This document shows, piece after piece, positions 43,299 through 53,058 of a stretch of DNA of 64,000 nucleotides. This stretch comes from Algoriphagus hitonicola. Its GTDB lineage: Bacteria; Bacteroidota; Bacteroidia; Cytophagales; Cyclobacteriaceae. Below the pieces are notes generated by a model, which saw only the letters and a list, made by a program, of their open reading frames with translations, was not told where the DNA came from and searched no databases. The position numbers were made by a program, and so were the translations under genes. The stretch is from NCBI RefSeq assembly GCF_900113375.1, contig NZ_FOPC01000012.1:1-64000 (forward strand). The letters are read 5' to 3'. Position 1 is the first letter of the stretch; each line of letters starts with the position of its first letter.

Positions 43299-44081
43299 CT
43301 AATTATACCGTAATCCCTTAGCGGAGATAATGTCAAAATTAAGCGAACCTAAAAACAGGTTTGCTTTGATTTTAACAGGAATTTTGTTCTGATCCTGTGT
43401 GACCCACACTTTTACCGGGTATTCTCCGCGGAAGAGTTTGTTTTTGGGAACTTGGGGAGAAAAGATAAAGGTGTCCTTCTCGCCGAGCTCCGTTTTGATG
43501 CGTTCGGTCCCTTCAAAGATTAACTTTATGTTATATATTTCTTTATCAAAGAAACCTTTGATCGTGACGTAATCTCCAGCCTTAATATCTCGAAGATCCA
43601 AACTGCGCAGATAATAAAATCCACTGACCAAATCCTGCACCTGTCCCGGTAAGTCAAACTCTTTGACTTCTGTCAACACCTTATTTTCCCGGTCAAAAAG
43701 CTGCATTTTGGCTTTTCGATTTTTCTGATCAAAGAAGACTTTTTCATGCTTTCGGTATTTGCCTTCCTCAATGTGACGATAGGAGATTTTAGGCAGCCGA
43801 GTATCACCGTCCCAATAGGTTCCCCAGTTGTCATTGACCCTGCCAAAAAGTGCCGCCGCACCTTTGGTCTGTCCATACACGTCGATTTTGTAATGCGGTT
43901 TTTGGTCGTGGATATGGGGTTGATTGCTGACTTGCATTTTGGCATCCGCGAGATTGATCCAGCCATAACTCACTTCAAAATTCAGCTCCTCTCCAAATGT
44001 AAAAGGAACGGTCGGTGCTTGCTGAGTCAAGCCCAAAGTTGGTAAAAGAAAGAAGAGAAGGAGTAATCTAAACTGAATCAT
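43299..44081 (-). CDS. DUF3108 secreted protein
   Basis: From ATG 44081 this gives 260 residues with a signal peptide (MIQFRLLLLFFLLPTLGLTQ). The mature part matches DUF3108: FTFGEELNFEVSYGWINLAD, YKIDVYGQTKGAAALFGRV and VKVWVTQDQNKIPVKIKAN. Function unknown; probably periplasmic. Confidence 0.85.
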   Translation of the reverse strand: MIQFRLLLLFFLLPTLGLTQQAPTVPFTFGEELNFEVSYGWINLADAKMQVSNQPHIHDQKPHYKIDVYGQTKGAAALFGRVNDNWGTYWDGDTRLPKISYRHIEEGKYRKHEKVFFDQKNRKAKMQLFDRENKVLTEVKEFDLPGQVQDLVSGFYYLRSLDLRDIKAGDYVTIKGFFDKEIYNIKLIFEGTERIKTELGEKDTFIFSPQVPKNKLFRGEYPVKVWVTQDQNKIPVKIKANLFLGSLNFDIISAKGLRYN

Positions 44082-44259
44082 GATTTTTTTTGACAATACC
44101 TGACAAAAAGAAGTTATTTTTATAGGTAATACGAAAAAACGTGCCGAATAGTGACGAAAAGTACGAATTTGGTATCCGAATTCAAAAGTAAGCCAGTTTT
44201 GGCAAATGGATTCTCTTCTTGTAAATTCATTGTTTTCATTCTTTTAAAATCCTAAATAA

Positions 44260-45288
44260 ATGAGTAATAACGCAGAAAAATTAAAAGCGCTTCAACTGAC
44301 CATCGATAAGTTGGAAAAAACCTACGGTAAAGGTACCGTGATGAAGCTTAGTGATAATAAAGTGCAAGACGTTCCCGCCATTTCTACGGGTTCTCTAGGT
44401 TTGGATATGGCCTTGGGAATAGGGGGAATTCCCCGCGGACGGGTCATTGAGATCTATGGTCCGGAATCTTCCGGTAAGACGACCTTGACCATGCATTGCA
44501 TTGCCGAGGCGCAGAAGGCAGGAGGTTTGGCAGCCTTCATCGATGCCGAGCATGCATTTGATAAAAGCTATGCCGAAAAACTGGGAATCGATATCGAAAA
44601 CCTGTTGATCTCACAGCCGGACAATGGGGAGCAAGCGCTGGAAATCGCTGAGCATTTGATCCGATCAGGAGCGATAGACATTATTGTGATTGACTCCGTG
44701 GCGGCATTGGTACCCAAAGGCGAGCTCGAAGGAGAAATGGGGGACAGCAAAATGGGACTTCAGGCCCGATTGATGTCCCAGGCTTTGCGAAAGCTCACCG
44801 GCGCAATCAACAAAACCGGGTGCTCTTGCATCTTTATCAATCAGCTTCGGGAAAAAATCGGGGTGATGTTTGGTAATCCAGAAACCACTACGGGCGGTAA
44901 TGCCCTGAAATTCTACGCTTCCGTGCGATTGGACATCCGAAGAATCGGTCAAATCAAAGAAAGTGCGGATAATATTCTTGGCAACCGTACCCGAGTCAAA
45001 GTGGTCAAAAATAAAGTAGCACCTCCATTTAAAGTGGTTGAATTTGACATCATGTACGGACAGGGAATCTCCAAAGTCGGCGAAATCATTGATTTGGGAG
45101 TGGAGTTTGACATCATCAAAAAAGCCGGATCCTGGTTCTCTTACAATGGAGAGAAGCTCGGTCAGGGCCGGGATGCGGTAAAGAATCTACTGCTGGATAA
45201 TCCGGAATTGATGGACGAATTGGAGCTTAAAATCAAATCGGCATCTGGACTTTTGCCTAAAGTTGGAAAAGATGCGGTTGAAGAATAA
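44260..45288 (+). CDS. recA: Recombinase RecA
   Basis: This is a 342-residue RecA: Walker [10 protein letters not shown], Walker [20 protein letters not shown]2 loop region [20 protein letters not shown] and [15 protein letters not shown]. It forms filaments on single-stranded DNA for recombination and SOS. Normal length, no intein. Confidence 0.99.
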   Translation: MSNNAEKLKALQLTIDKLEKTYGKGTVMKLSDNKVQDVPAISTGSLGLDMALGIGGIPRGRVIEIYGPESSGKTTLTMHCIAEAQKAGGLAAFIDAEHAFDKSYAEKLGIDIENLLISQPDNGEQALEIAEHLIRSGAIDIIVIDSVAALVPKGELEGEMGDSKMGLQARLMSQALRKLTGAINKTGCSCIFINQLREKIGVMFGNPETTTGGNALKFYASVRLDIRRIGQIKESADNILGNRTRVKVVKNKVAPPFKVVEFDIMYGQGISKVGEIIDLGVEFDIIKKAGSWFSYNGEKLGQGRDAVKNLLLDNPELMDELELKIKSASGLLPKVGKDAVEE

Positions 45289-45303
45289 AGACCAACAGGA
45301 GAT

Positions 45304-45334
45304 AAAAAAAGGGAAGCTTCGGCCTCCCTTTTTT
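45304..45334. terminator. Terminator between recA and the ABC permease gene
   Basis: Stem AAAAAAGGGAaGC/GCcTCCCTTTTTT, usable from both convergent genes. Confidence 0.9.
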
Positions 45335-45351
45335 ATTTCTAAAGAACTGGA

Positions 45352-46599
45352 TTAGGTGGTACGAATTGCTTCTACGGGATCCATCCGTGCAGCAAGTGTG
45401 GCCGGGACTATTCCAGACACTACGCCAATGATGGAAGATACTCCGAGGCCAAGAATGATGTTTTGGAATGAAAGGATCAAATCCAAACTTCCTAGCTGAA
45501 TGAAACTCAGGAAATACACGAGAATGATTCCTGTGCCCCCACCTATCAGGCTAAGGCAAACCGCCTCAAACAGAAACTGAAAAAGGATAAAGTAATTTTT
45601 TGCCCCGAGGGACTTTTGGATGCCGATAATGTTGGTTCGCTCCCGCACCGAAACAAACATAATATTAGCAATGCCAAATCCTCCCACCAAAATGGAAAAG
45701 CCTCCAATCACCCAGCCTGCAGAAGAAATCACGTCAAATATCGATCCGATGGTATTTTGGATAAACTCAGTTTTGTTTAGAGAAAAATTATCTTCCTCCG
45801 TGGGTTTCAGTCCTCTTTTTGCGCGGAGCAAGCCAATCATTTCATTTTCTAAAGCCACCAAGCCAATGTCATCTTCCATTCCTTTGACAGCTATATTGGG
45901 CTCAACTCCATTTCTACCTGTAAAGTAGAGTTTATTGAAGGCTCCGTATGGAATCAAACAGGCTTCATCCTTTGAGGGTAGGTCAAAGAGGCCTTCGCCC
46001 TCTTCCTCCAACACCCCAACGACGATGAATTTCAAGCCTCGGATTTTTATTTCTTCGCCAATGATCGACTGATTGGGATAGAGCGTGTTTGCAATTTTTT
46101 TACCGATTATCGCCAGATTTCTGGCACCTCCCACTTCCACTTCTGTGAAATACCGGCCTTCCTCCAAGGCTACATCATAAACATCCTGATAGGTGTAGGC
46201 TATTCCGGAAAGTTGCGTACCCTCGTAGGCATTGCTACCAGCCTGCATGGTAGTGCGAGCAGATGCCGAAATGGTCACTCCCTCGGCGTTTTGAAGATTT
46301 TCTTCTAAAAACCGGTATTCCGAAACCGTGGCATAGGGACGTCTGATAAATTCCCACCAAGGTCTGTTTTGGGGGGGTCCATCAAAAGGAAAACGGTCGA
46401 TGCGAATCACGTTAGTCCCGAGAAAAGAGAAGGAGGATTTGATGTTGTTTTCTAACGAATCGACGAGCGTAAATACCGCAATAATGGCAAAAATCCCTAC
46501 AGTCACCCCCAATAAGGACAAAATCGTCCGGGTAAGATTGGATTTCAATGCACTAAAGGCAAATAGAAAACTTTCCCAGGTAAGTCGGAAAAAAAGCAT
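45352..46599 (-). CDS. MacB-like ABC transporter permease
   Basis: This is a 415-residue permease. MacB-type topology: one N-terminal helix (TILSLLGVTVGIFAIIAVFTL), a large periplasmic domain (about 45-270) and three C-terminal helices (GWVIGGFSILVGGFGIANIM, then FVSVRERTNIIGIQKSLGAK, and LGVSSIIGVVSGIVPATLAAR). No ATPase gene is adjacent, so its partner must lie elsewhere. Such permeases export or extract lipids, lipoproteins or antimicrobial compounds. Confidence 0.92.
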   Translation of the reverse strand: MLFFRLTWESFLFAFSALKSNLTRTILSLLGVTVGIFAIIAVFTLVDSLENNIKSSFSFLGTNVIRIDRFPFDGPPQNRPWWEFIRRPYATVSEYRFLEENLQNAEGVTISASARTTMQAGSNAYEGTQLSGIAYTYQDVYDVALEEGRYFTEVEVGGARNLAIIGKKIANTLYPNQSIIGEEIKIRGLKFIVVGVLEEEGEGLFDLPSKDEACLIPYGAFNKLYFTGRNGVEPNIAVKGMEDDIGLVALENEMIGLLRAKRGLKPTEEDNFSLNKTEFIQNTIGSIFDVISSAGWVIGGFSILVGGFGIANIMFVSVRERTNIIGIQKSLGAKNYFILFQFLFEAVCLSLIGGGTGIILVYFLSFIQLGSLDLILSFQNIILGLGVSSIIGVVSGIVPATLAARMDPVEAIRTT

Positions 46600-46659
46600 G
46601 CTTTGAATAGTTGGTTAAAACAATTTGTCAAGTTACGTGAAATTGGAGATTATTGTTAT

Positions 46660-46667
46660 TATCTTTG
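46660..46667 (+). promoter_or_regulatory. Bacteroidota -7 element before queA
   Basis: TATCTTTG fits TAnnTTTG, 57 nt before the ATG. No TTG at the usual distance. Confidence 0.45.
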
Positions 46668-46724
46668 CATTTTTTAGAGTTATTCTAAAAGATTTAATCA
46701 AGCGTAGATATCTAAAGCTTATAT

Positions 46725-47774
46725 ATGAAATTATCTGATTTCAAATTTGACGTCCCCAAGAAGTTAATTGCCCTTTATCCCACAGACAACCGAGACGAGT
46801 CGAGGCTGATGGTGGTTCATCGTAAAACCGGGGAAATCGAGCACAAAACTTTCAAGGACATTATCGAATATTTCGGAGAAGGAGATGTTTTCGTAACCAA
46901 CGATACCAAGGTTTTTCCGGCCAGACTGTATGGAAATAAGGAAAAAACAGGTGCTGAAATCGAAGTTTTTTTATTAAGAGAATTGAATCCTGAGCTTCGG
47001 CTTTGGGATGTATTGGTAGATCCAGCTCGTAAAATCCGGGTTGGGAACAAGCTTTATTTTGGAGATTCGGATTTGGTAGCTGAGGTGATTGATAATACGA
47101 CCTCGCGAGGAAGAACAATCCGCTTCTTATTTGATGGCACGGAAGAGGAATTTCACAAGACCATCGATACTTTAGGTGAGACTCCACTTCTCAAGGAAAT
47201 CATCGAACGAAAAATTGAGCCGGAAGATCGCGAGCGATACCAGACGGTATTTGCTAAAAATGTGGGTGCTGTAGCTGCTCCAACGGCAGGTTTGCACTTC
47301 ACTCCTCATCTATTGAAGCGCCTGGAATTGCAGGGTGTGGAAGTAACTCCGATTACGCTTCACGTGGGATTGGGGACTTTTAGACAAGTGGACGTAGAAG
47401 ACCTGACCAAGCATAAAATGGATTCTGAGAATTATAACATTCCGGATGCTACCGTAAAATTGGTCAATGAAGCCTTGGATCATAAAAAGCGAGTCGTAGC
47501 TGTCGGAACTACTGTGTTAAAAACCGTGGAATCATCAGTGACTGCAAGCAATCATCTGAAAGCTTCCAGTGGATGGACAGATAAGTTTATCATTCCACCT
47601 TACGAGTTCAAAATCGCCAATGCGCTGATCACCAATTTCCATTTGCCAGAGTCAACTCTTTTGATGACCGCTTCTGCTTTTGGAGGATATGATTTGATTA
47701 TGAAAGCTTATAAAGAGGCCATCAAAGAAAAATACCGCTTCTTCTCCTATGGAGATGCGATGTTGATTTTATAA
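46725..47774 (+). CDS. queA: tRNA ribosyltransferase-isomerase QueA
   Basis: This is a 349-residue enzyme: [78 protein letters not shown] and [18 protein letters not shown]. It transfers the ribosyl part of SAM to preQ1 in tRNA to make epoxyqueuosine. Followed by a strong terminator. Confidence 0.98.
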   Translation: MKLSDFKFDVPKKLIALYPTDNRDESRLMVVHRKTGEIEHKTFKDIIEYFGEGDVFVTNDTKVFPARLYGNKEKTGAEIEVFLLRELNPELRLWDVLVDPARKIRVGNKLYFGDSDLVAEVIDNTTSRGRTIRFLFDGTEEEFHKTIDTLGETPLLKEIIERKIEPEDRERYQTVFAKNVGAVAAPTAGLHFTPHLLKRLELQGVEVTPITLHVGLGTFRQVDVEDLTKHKMDSENYNIPDATVKLVNEALDHKKRVVAVGTTVLKTVESSVTASNHLKASSGWTDKFIIPPYEFKIANALITNFHLPESTLLMTASAFGGYDLIMKAYKEAIKEKYRFFSYGDAMLIL

Positions 47775-47784
47775 AAAGATTCAG

Positions 47785-47811
47785 AAAGCTCCCAACCGGG
47801 AGCTTTTTTTT
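47785..47811 (+). terminator. Terminator after queA
   Basis: Stem AAGCTCCC-aa-CCGGGAGCTT with T-run. Confidence 0.9.
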
Positions 47812-47887
47812 CGACTTCATTTTTTAGTGATTCTGGAGTAACAGCCCATTTGATTACAATAAACTAAATTGCTTGAAATTTAGAAGC

Positions 47888-48577
47888 ATGAAAAAAGCCG
47901 CCGTACTCGTCGCAGGAGGAAAAGGAACCCGAATGGGTGGGTCTATTTCAAAACAATATTTGCCAATCGCAGGCAAACCGGTATTGATGCATACGCTGGA
48001 GGTATTTTATCGAGTGGACCCAAGCATAGAACTGATTGTTGTTTTGCCTGAGTCGGACTTTGAGCTTTGGGAAGAATTAGTAAAGAATCATCAATTTACT
48101 GTTCCCCATCATCGTGTGGCAGGAGGAAACTCCCGGTTTCAGTCTGTACGAAATGGATTGAAAAGTATTTCTTTTGATGAAGGCTTGGTGGCCATCCACG
48201 ATGCAGTTAGGCCTTTTGTCAAAGAAGAAGTGGTTGCCGCGAGTTTTGAAGAGGCTGCTCGCTCGGGGAGTGCGATAGCAGTAGTAGCCTTAAAAGATTC
48301 CATCCGTAAACTCACCGATGACGGCAAATCATTTTTTCAGGAACGGCAGTATTTCCGACTGGTTCAGACACCGCAGACCTTTCAGTTGGCAAAAATTCGC
48401 AAAGCCTTCCAGGTTACCGAATTGCCACAATTTACCGATGATGCCACAGTCTATGAGCATCAGGGCTGGCAGGTAAGTCTTATCCCCGGCAATCCCGAAA
48501 ATATCAAACTGACCACACCCGAGGATATGGTTTATGCTGATTTTTTGATCAATCTCTCTAAAACACCCAAGATATAA
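47888..48577 (+). CDS. ispD: 2-C-methyl-D-erythritol 4-phosphate cytidylyltransferase
   Basis: From ATG 47888 this gives 229 residues: MKKAAVLVAGGKGTRMGGSI then SKQYLPIAGKPVLMHTLE (the nucleotide-binding loop), VAIHDAVRPFV, RLVQTPQTFQ and FTDDATVYEHQG. It makes CDP-ME in the non-mevalonate isoprenoid pathway. Confidence 0.95.
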   Translation: MKKAAVLVAGGKGTRMGGSISKQYLPIAGKPVLMHTLEVFYRVDPSIELIVVLPESDFELWEELVKNHQFTVPHHRVAGGNSRFQSVRNGLKSISFDEGLVAIHDAVRPFVKEEVVAASFEEAARSGSAIAVVALKDSIRKLTDDGKSFFQERQYFRLVQTPQTFQLAKIRKAFQVTELPQFTDDATVYEHQGWQVSLIPGNPENIKLTTPEDMVYADFLINLSKTPKI

Positions 48578-48698
48578 CAGTTTGGGCTTTACCGACTTTT
48601 TTGCAGCATTTACCGACTTTTTCTCGCTTTAGACGAAGACCATGCGGTCATTTTTGGCAGTAGACCTACTTTTGGATATCATTTAAACCAAAAAGCAA

Positions 48699-49532
48699 AT
48701 GGCAAATTATTCTAATCCTAAATCCAATAATGAAAGCGGGCTCATATTCGGATTTATCATCTTAGGAGTAGGTATCCTGATTCTACTACGCAAACTGGGG
48801 ATTTTCTTTCCCGGCTGGATTCTTTCCTGGCCCATGATTCTTATTGCTATCGGTACCATCGTTTTGATTAAACATCAATTTCAATCTTTCTTTGGAGCAG
48901 TCATGCTTGGCTTTGGGTTTTATTTTCTAGCAGAGCGGGAGTTTGGTTTTGACCTTGGCTTGGAGCAATATATCCTACCGATTGGTCTGATTCTTTTGGG
49001 GATCTATTTGATTACCCAAAAACAAAAAGAAAATAGGGTGATGGATGACGTGATGTCTAAAATGCAACAAAAATCTTTCAAAAGTTCTTCTTCTTCCTTC
49101 GCCTCTACCGAACATTCGGGTGATACGATAGAGACAGAACCAACCCTCGGAAGCAGTAAATCCGGAATAGGAGGCACTTCTGGGATTTCGTATTCGGACA
49201 AAGCGAATATCGATGCGATATTGAGTGGAGTAAATAAGCGGATTTTATCCAAAAACTTTCAAGGCGGGAAACTTACTGCCGCCTTTGGAGGAATAGATTT
49301 GGACCTGTCTCAGGCAGACCTACAGGGAGTTCAAACCATGCAGGTGGATGTGATTTTTGGTGGAATGAAACTGATTGTGCCTCCTCACTGGGATGTGCGT
49401 ACCGAGGTGACCAATATTGCTGCCGGGGTAGAGGACAAGCGAATTTACCGTCAGTCAGAAGTCGATACGGATAAGGTATTGGTCTTGAGAGGAACGATTT
49501 TATTCGGAGGTTTGGAAATCAAATCATTTTAA
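48699..49532 (+). CDS. LiaF/DUF5668 membrane protein
   Basis: This is a 277-residue protein with four N-terminal membrane helices (LIFGFIILGVGILILLRKLG, ILSWPMILIAIGTIVLI, FFGAVMLGFGFYF, ILPIGLILLGIYLI). A serine-rich linker leads to a C-terminal beta-helix-like LiaF domain (LTAAFGGIDLDLSQADLQG, MQVDVIFGGMKLIVPPHWDV). LiaF-like proteins modulate envelope-stress two-component systems, and a LytS/LytTR pair follows 28 nt downstream. Confidence 0.88.
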   Translation: MANYSNPKSNNESGLIFGFIILGVGILILLRKLGIFFPGWILSWPMILIAIGTIVLIKHQFQSFFGAVMLGFGFYFLAEREFGFDLGLEQYILPIGLILLGIYLITQKQKENRVMDDVMSKMQQKSFKSSSSSFASTEHSGDTIETEPTLGSSKSGIGGTSGISYSDKANIDAILSGVNKRILSKNFQGGKLTAAFGGIDLDLSQADLQGVQTMQVDVIFGGMKLIVPPHWDVRTEVTNIAAGVEDKRIYRQSEVDTDKVLVLRGTILFGGLEIKSF

Positions 49533-49560
49533 CGACCTTTTCTTTTAAAAAATCAGCGAT

Positions 49561-50601
49561 TTGTTTTCCAAGGCATTCTCTACTCCATCACGCGCTAATT
49601 GGGTGATTCAAGGAGCCGGTTTGATCTGGCTTCTGGTCACCGCCTCGATTCTGAATTATTATGGATTGAGTTTGGCTCTAGCTTTTACGGATGCCTTGGT
49701 TTACGCCCTTGCTTTTTTAGGCGGTGTCGTTGTGCTTGATCGTATTTTTAGCTTTTACATTCCCAAGGGGGCAAATACTTGGCTGCTTTTAATTTTACCT
49801 TTGATTTTGAGTTTGATCGGGACATTGCTTCATCGATATGTGGGGGCATGGATTTTTGAGGAAGATGATTTATATCGAAAATTGCTCGGGGATCATTTTT
49901 ACCTGCGGTGGGCTATTCTCGCCATAATGGAGGCAATGGTCACGTTGCTTGCCATCGTGGTTTCCAAGCTGGAGCAGCAGGAGGCTAGTCAAAAGCGTGA
50001 GTTGCATATCATGGAGCTATCCAAAGAGGCCGAGTTGACTCAATTGCGGCAGCAGCTCCAGCCTCATTTTCTTTTCAATAGTTTGAATTCAATCAATGCG
50101 CTGGTGGTTTCCGAATCCAAAAAAGCCAGAGAAATGGTTTTGCAGCTATCTGATTTTTTGAGAGGAACAATCCGAAAAGATCATCAAACCTGGATTAGTT
50201 TGGAGGAGGAATTGGCCTATTTAAAATTATATCTGGAGATCGAAAAAGTCCGATTCGGCCATCGATTGCAGGTTGAATTTGAGGTTTCTGAGGAAGCTTC
50301 TCAAATGCAATTGCCTCAACTCTTGATTCAGCCCCTTTTGGAAAATGCGATTAAACACGGACTCTATGGCATCACCGGAGAGGTAAATATCCTTATCAAA
50401 GCAGCCAAAAAGCAAAATTATTTAATTATCATGATCGAAAATCCTTACGATCCAGAAACTCCCGCACAGGATGGGACCGGTTTTGGACTTTCCTCTGTAG
50501 AGAGAAGGCTGTATTTACTTTTTGGAAGAAATGATTTATTGACTAAGGAAGCAAAAAATTCCACTTTTAGTATTGAGTTAAAAATCCCACAACTGAAATG
50601 A
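49561..50601 (+). CDS. LytS-family sensor histidine kinase
   Basis: This is a 346-residue kinase starting at TTG 49561. Four membrane helices at the N-terminus, then a coiled segment and the His_kinase motif LRQQLQPHFLFNSLNSINAL. ATP-binding region: QLLIQPLLENAIKHGLYG and DGTGFGLSSVERRL. It overlaps the regulator gene by 4 nt (ATGA). Confidence 0.92.
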   Translation: MFSKAFSTPSRANWVIQGAGLIWLLVTASILNYYGLSLALAFTDALVYALAFLGGVVVLDRIFSFYIPKGANTWLLLILPLILSLIGTLLHRYVGAWIFEEDDLYRKLLGDHFYLRWAILAIMEAMVTLLAIVVSKLEQQEASQKRELHIMELSKEAELTQLRQQLQPHFLFNSLNSINALVVSESKKAREMVLQLSDFLRGTIRKDHQTWISLEEELAYLKLYLEIEKVRFGHRLQVEFEVSEEASQMQLPQLLIQPLLENAIKHGLYGITGEVNILIKAAKKQNYLIIMIENPYDPETPAQDGTGFGLSSVERRLYLLFGRNDLLTKEAKNSTFSIELKIPQLK

Positions 50602-51320
50602 TCCGTACCTTAATTATCGACGATGAACCTTTGGCTGCGAGTGTAGTCAGGGAATTTTTATCCGAATATGCCCAGTTTGAGCTGATGGAGCAATGCTCAG
50701 ACGGGTTTGAAGGGCTAAAAGCCATACAGAAACATCAACCGGATTTGATTTTTTTGGATGTGCAGATGCCAAAAATCACCGGTTTTGAAATGCTCGAGCT
50801 ACTCGATGAGGCTCCTGCGGTAATTTTCACCACGGCATTTGATCAATATGCCCTTAAAGCCTTTGATACCAAAGCCATTGATTATCTGTTAAAACCATTT
50901 TCTCAGGAGCGATTTAATCAAGCCATCCAAAAGTTTCTAGCCACTCAAGGAGCTCCCCGTCCGACTTCGGGACTTCAGGAAATGGCCGAGAAAAGCAATC
51001 GACTGGTCGTTCGGGTCAAAAATGAGATCAAAATCATAGCGGTCTCAGAAGTATTGTATTTCGAAGGGGCGGATGATTACATTGCCATCTACACGGAGAA
51101 AGGTAAATTTTTGAAAAAAATGACCATGAAATCATTGGAGGAAGCCTTGGCACCGGATCGCTTTGCGCGGATCCATCGATCTTACATGCTCAATGTCAAT
51201 GCGGTCACACGGATCGAACCCTACGAGAAAGATAGTTACTTGGTTTTTCTGAAAAACGGGGAAAAGCTGCCCGTAAGCAAAACCGGTTATGGGAGATTGA
51301 GACAGGTGTTAGGCGTATGA
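50598..51320 (+). CDS. LytTR-family response regulator
   Basis: This is a 240-residue regulator. Receiver domain: RTLIIDDEPLAASVVREFL, phosphoacceptor Asp in LIFLDVQMPKITGFEML, KAIDYLLKPF. LytTR DNA-binding domain: VLYFEGADDYIAIYTEKGKF and FARIHRSYMLNVNAVTRIE. Partner of the upstream LytS-like kinase. Confidence 0.95.
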   Translation: MIRTLIIDDEPLAASVVREFLSEYAQFELMEQCSDGFEGLKAIQKHQPDLIFLDVQMPKITGFEMLELLDEAPAVIFTTAFDQYALKAFDTKAIDYLLKPFSQERFNQAIQKFLATQGAPRPTSGLQEMAEKSNRLVVRVKNEIKIIAVSEVLYFEGADDYIAIYTEKGKFLKKMTMKSLEEALAPDRFARIHRSYMLNVNAVTRIEPYEKDSYLVFLKNGEKLPVSKTGYGRLRQVLGV

Positions 51321-51349
51321 GAAAAATTAGGATTAACCAAATAAAACGA

Positions 51350-51378
51350 AAAAAGCCCCGAAAATATCCGGGGCTTTG
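51350..51378. terminator. Bidirectional terminator
   Basis: AAAGCCCCG pairs with CGGGGCTTT between the convergent LytTR regulator and DUF2795 genes. Confidence 0.85.
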
Positions 51379-51381
51379 GTA

Positions 51382-51603
51382 TTAATATTCGTCCTCGTTG
51401 AAGAAGAAGTCATCTTTGGTCGGGTAATCCGGCCAAATCTCTTCGATGGTCTCATAAGGTTCTCCATCATCTTCCAATTCTTGAAGATTTTCTACTACTT
51501 CTAGCGGAGCGCCAGATCGGATGGCATAGTCAATCAGCTCATCCTTGGTGGCTGGCCAGGGAGCGTCCTCTAAATAGGAAGCTAGTTCAAGTGTCCAGTA
51601 CAT
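51382..51603 (-). CDS. DUF2795 protein
   Basis: This is a 73-residue acidic protein: MYWTLELASYLEDAPWPATK then DELIDYAIRSGAPLEVVENL. The DUF2795 family is small, soluble and widely conserved in Bacteroidota; function unknown. Confidence 0.9.
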   Translation of the reverse strand: MYWTLELASYLEDAPWPATKDELIDYAIRSGAPLEVVENLQELEDDGEPYETIEEIWPDYPTKDDFFFNEDEY

Positions 51604-51680
51604 AGTGTTTGTTTTAAGTAGTTCCGGATTTTTAAGGTTGCAAAATTATCCTTTTTTTTAGATATGTAATCGTGTACTGA

Positions 51681-52928
51681 TTATTTAAAAGAAAGTTGCT
51701 TCAAAATGTAATTTTTTACGTCAACTTTCCGCTTCAGTGCCGATAGTTTTTTCTTCATCATGATCTCAAAATCGCTGCTCCTGACTTGAAAATTGTCTGT
51801 ATTATTTTGAGCAGTCTCATATTCTGTCTGATCCCGGTGAAGGAGGTCTTTGAGTAAAGCGACTTTGATCTGATTTTGTTCCGTTTCGGGTTTTTGATCA
51901 AAGTCCGGGTATTTTCCATGAAGGAGTTTTTCCAGAAATGCCTTCTCAAAAACGATGTCAGAAAAGAACTGAAAAGATCTGGCCAATAAATTTGAGTCTT
52001 TGGGTTTTCGGGGAGGAAGCTTTCGCCATTCTTGCTGGATTTCCTTTGCCCGGCCGATCAGTTCGTAGCTGGTGGGCTGTCCTGCTAGTTTTTTGATTTC
52101 CTCGGTTAAGCTTTCGACCTGTTTCATTACTTCGCGAGGATGCATTTGAGGCCCAGGATTCAAAGCCCTGCGATAGCGGGAAAAGATCCGGTTGTTCAGC
52201 TTCGAAAATTCATCCCAAAGCGGCTGTCGCTTCTCGGCGGGAACTTTACCGGCTGATTTCCATTCTTTTTGGATTTTTTTGCTGATTTCGAAAGCCATTT
52301 TGGCATCAGGAAGATCATGTGCCTCTCGAGCTTGCTCGACGAGCGCTTCATAGACTTTGATGTTTTCCTCTGCCTGCAAAGCCAATCCCTCAAAGAAATG
52401 TCTTCTGTTTTCGAAGAAGTGCTGCACGTGGTCATTAAACTCCTGCTCTATTTCTTCTTCGATTTCTTTATCCACCGGACCGGTTTTGATCCAGCGCATT
52501 TTCAGATCTTTGTAAAATTCGGTGGTCGCTTTCCAGTCGGTATCATCCCGCATGGATTCTGCTTCTTGGATAAGGACTTTTTTTACCTCAAGATTTTTAG
52601 CTCGATTGGCTTGGATGATTTCATTTAGGTAGACTTCCTGCTGATTGAGTTCATCGATTAGGGGAATAAAATCACCCAGGGCATCAGATTCATACAGGGA
52701 GTCCCGTAGGTGAATCAGTTTCATCAAGAAGGAACCCTTGTTTTGATTTTCCGCAATATCGGATTTGAGTTTTTCGACTTTCTCTTTGATTTGCTCAAAA
52801 CGACCTTCAAAATAGGCAATCGTAGAGGCCTCATCCTCTTTTACTTCGCCGATCTCCCTGTCCGCCTTTCCCAGAAATCCTTTTAAATATACTTTGTTGT
52901 CTTTAATGTATCCGTAGGGATGCTCCAT
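51681..52928 (-). CDS. DUF349 protein
   Basis: From ATG 52928 (MEHPYGYIKDNKVYLKGFLG) this gives 415 residues; a longer frame to 53018 adds an unconserved leader. Repeated charged helical DUF349 units with the W...P..DLWxEF-like pattern (IQKEWKSAGKVPAEKRQPLW then DEFSKLNNRIFSRY). Function poorly known. Confidence 0.9.
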   Translation of the reverse strand: MEHPYGYIKDNKVYLKGFLGKADREIGEVKEDEASTIAYFEGRFEQIKEKVEKLKSDIAENQNKGSFLMKLIHLRDSLYESDALGDFIPLIDELNQQEVYLNEIIQANRAKNLEVKKVLIQEAESMRDDTDWKATTEFYKDLKMRWIKTGPVDKEIEEEIEQEFNDHVQHFFENRRHFFEGLALQAEENIKVYEALVEQAREAHDLPDAKMAFEISKKIQKEWKSAGKVPAEKRQPLWDEFSKLNNRIFSRYRRALNPGPQMHPREVMKQVESLTEEIKKLAGQPTSYELIGRAKEIQQEWRKLPPRKPKDSNLLARSFQFFSDIVFEKAFLEKLLHGKYPDFDQKPETEQNQIKVALLKDLLHRDQTEYETAQNNTDNFQVRSSDFEIMMKKKLSALKRKVDVKNYILKQLSFK

Positions 52929-53058
52929 TGCGCTACAGTAGGTTAGGTGGTCGTTCTCAATTTTCCGCAAATTAATTAATTCAAAAGCACTTATCCTAAG
53001 AAAGAGCTTTTTTTGCATCTTTGCTGTTTAACGCAAATTTTCAAGAAAAATTCAACTC

